Assembly: GCA_964537965.1 (NCBI GenBank)
Contig: CAZIDB010000118.1
Location: 1-14,682, forward strand
DNA from: SURF-24 sp964537965
GTDB lineage: Bacteria; Bacteroidota; Ignavibacteria; Ignavibacteriales; SURF-24
Direction: 5' to 3'
Length of the DNA: 14,682 nucleotides
Shown one piece after another: positions 13,476 through 14,682 of this stretch. Below the pieces are notes generated by a model. The model saw only the letters and a list, made by a program, of their open reading frames with translations, made no database searches and was not told where the DNA came from. Each line of letters opens with the position of its first letter. Positions within the stretch are counted from its first letter, which is position 1. The translations under genes were made by a program, and so were the position numbers.

Positions 13476-14682
13476 ATGAAAAAATATTGGATTGCCTTCA
13501 GCCTTGTTATAATAATTTCTTTTACTGTACTTGGCTGGGTCGGCGTTAGAATATATCAGCAGGTTCCTCCTGTTCCTTTAAAAGTAATCACTACAGATGG
13601 AAATATTGTTTTTACTCAAAGTGATATACAGGAAGGACAAAATGTTTGGCAGGCAATGGGAGGAATGGAAGTCGGTTCAGTCTGGGGTCATGGTAGTTAT
13701 GTTGCACCGGATTGGACGGCTGACTGGCTTCACCGCGAAGCTGTTTTCGTACTTAATGAATGGGCCAAACAAAAGTTTAATGTAAACTTTTCACAGCTGA
13801 ATAATATTCAGCAGGCAGAGCTGAAAGAAAGATTGAAGGAAACATATAAAACTAACTCATTCAATTCCTCAACCGGAATAATAATTATTGCGCCTGAAAG
13901 ACAAAAAGCAATTGAAGATAATATCAAACACTACAGCAACATTTTCTCCAACGGCAACTCCGATTATGCAATAAGAAAAAATTCTTTAACCGATACTGTT
14001 AAGCTGAAAAAACTTTCTGCATTCTTTTTCTGGACTTCGTGGGCCGCATCTACAAACCGGCCTGATGATGATTTAACATATACAAGCAACTGGCCTCATG
14101 AAGAACTTGTCGGGAATCGTCCAACGGGCGATTCAATTGTCTGGACGGGAGTTAGTATTATTTTATTGCTTGCAGGTATTGGCGGAATGGCATGGTATTA
14201 TGCATCCCGTAAACATGAACAACCTGAGATTTCCATTCCTGCAAATGATCCGCTTTTAGGATCAGTTACTACTCCTTCCCAGAGAGCGGTTATAAAATAT
14301 TTCTGGATTGTAACCGGTTTGTTCCTGCTTCAAATATTACTTGGTGTTATTACTGCGCATTATGGAGTTGAAGGAGACGGCTTTTACGGAATTCCCCTAT
14401 CGAAAATTTTACCATATTCAATTACAAGAACATGGCATAACCAGTTGGGCATTTTCTGGATTGCAACCGCATGGCTTGCTGCCGGCTTATATATGGGTCC
14501 GGCTGTAAGCGGTTATGAACCGAAAATGCAAAAGCTTGGAGTTAATATTCTTTTTATTGCCCTGCTTATTGTTGTGCTTGGTTCTATGGCGGGCGAGTGG
14601 TTAAGTATAATGAATAAAATGTCTGATGCAAACTGGTTCCTGTTCGGGCATAGCGGTTATGAATATATTGACCTTGGAAGAT
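13476..14682 (+). CDS. norZ: Quinol-dependent nitric oxide reductase (qNor), N-terminal part
   Basis: The frame from ATG 13476 stays open to the window end, giving 402 residues of an enzyme usually about 750-800 long. It has one N-terminal helix (about 5-25) and then a periplasmic domain (about 28-220) with GQNVWQAMGGMEVGSVWGHG (54-73) and WTADWLHREA (80-89), hallmarks of qNor. The NorB-like membrane core then begins: helices at about 222-242 and 272-294, then RTWHNQLGIFWIATAW (318-333) with H321 as expected low-spin haem b ligand, and GEWLSI...NWFLFGHSGYEYIDLGR to the end. The fused N-terminal domain has no CxxCH haem c motif, so electrons come from quinol. The enzyme reduces 2 NO to N2O in the inner membrane. 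The binuclear-centre histidines lie beyond the window. It is the third gene of the DUF6448 run and probably NO-induced. Confidence 0.95.
   Translation, partial: MKKYWIAFSLVIIISFTVLGWVGVRIYQQVPPVPLKVITTDGNIVFTQSDIQEGQNVWQAMGGMEVGSVWGHGSYVAPDWTADWLHREAVFVLNEWAKQKFNVNFSQLNNIQQAELKERLKETYKTNSFNSSTGIIIIAPERQKAIEDNIKHYSNIFSNGNSDYAIRKNSLTDTVKLKKLSAFFFWTSWAASTNRPDDDLTYTSNWPHEELVGNRPTGDSIVWTGVSIILLLAGIGGMAWYYASRKHEQPEISIPANDPLLGSVTTPSQRAVIKYFWIVTGLFLLQILLGVITAHYGVEGDGFYGIPLSKILPYSITRTWHNQLGIFWIATAWLAAGLYMGPAVSGYEPKMQKLGVNILFIALLIVVLGSMAGEWLSIMNKMSDANWFLFGHSGYEYIDLGR

Noticed and set aside
13597..13785. A 62-codon plus-strand reading frame within the qNor region
   Set aside because: It is out of frame with the qNor gene, which runs open from 13476 to the window end and has clear family motifs.

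Overview
This is an AT-rich window of ordinary chromosomal gene content. It most likely comes from a member of the Bacteroidota/Chlorobiota/Ignavibacteriota group. The reasons are a Bacteroides-like glutamate dehydrogenase, weak or absent Shine-Dalgarno sequences at several genes, and several upstream regions with TTTG/TAnnTTTG-like promoter elements of the kind used by that group's primary sigma factor. The taxonomic call is inference from style. There is no rRNA, tRNA, CRISPR array, transposase or phage gene in the window, and no gene-free stretch exceeds 300 bases.

Layout. Bases 1-2162 (+) hold the end of a ROK-family sugar kinase, an MFS transporter and a SIS-domain (UPF0309-like) phosphosugar-binding protein. 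They are closely spaced and read as a sugar or amino-sugar uptake and processing cassette. A short convergent intergenic region follows, with an 8-base tandem repeat, a strong bidirectional terminator and a REP-like GC-rich palindrome. On the minus strand are gdhA (2297-3637) and a KefB/KefC-type monovalent cation:proton antiporter with a C-terminal RCK module (3853-5832). On the plus strand are an M24 (Xaa-Pro aminopeptidase-like) metallopeptidase (5936-7132) and a DUF2203 protein (7284-7673). On the minus strand are an OsmC-family peroxiredoxin-like protein (GTG start) and a lipoprotein substrate-binding protein of the ABC_sub_bind (TrpX-like) family. uvrB (9405-11417) follows on the plus strand.

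The most interesting part is the right end (11489-14682). A CRP/FNR-family regulator without an FNR-like N-terminal cysteine cluster is followed by a 169-bp intergenic region. That region carries a near-perfect FNR/DNR-type palindrome (TTGACnnnnGTCAA-like) and a plausible -7 element. Downstream is a tight gene run: a DUF6448 exported protein, a four-helix membrane protein resembling a piece of heme-copper oxidase subunit I, and a quinol-type nitric oxide reductase (qNor/NorZ) cut off by the window end. The simplest reading is an NO-detoxification or denitrification operon under a DNR/NnrR-like regulator, with two poorly characterised accessory membrane or periplasmic proteins. I see no convincing wholly new system. 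The DUF6448 / four-helix protein / qNor association is the best lead.
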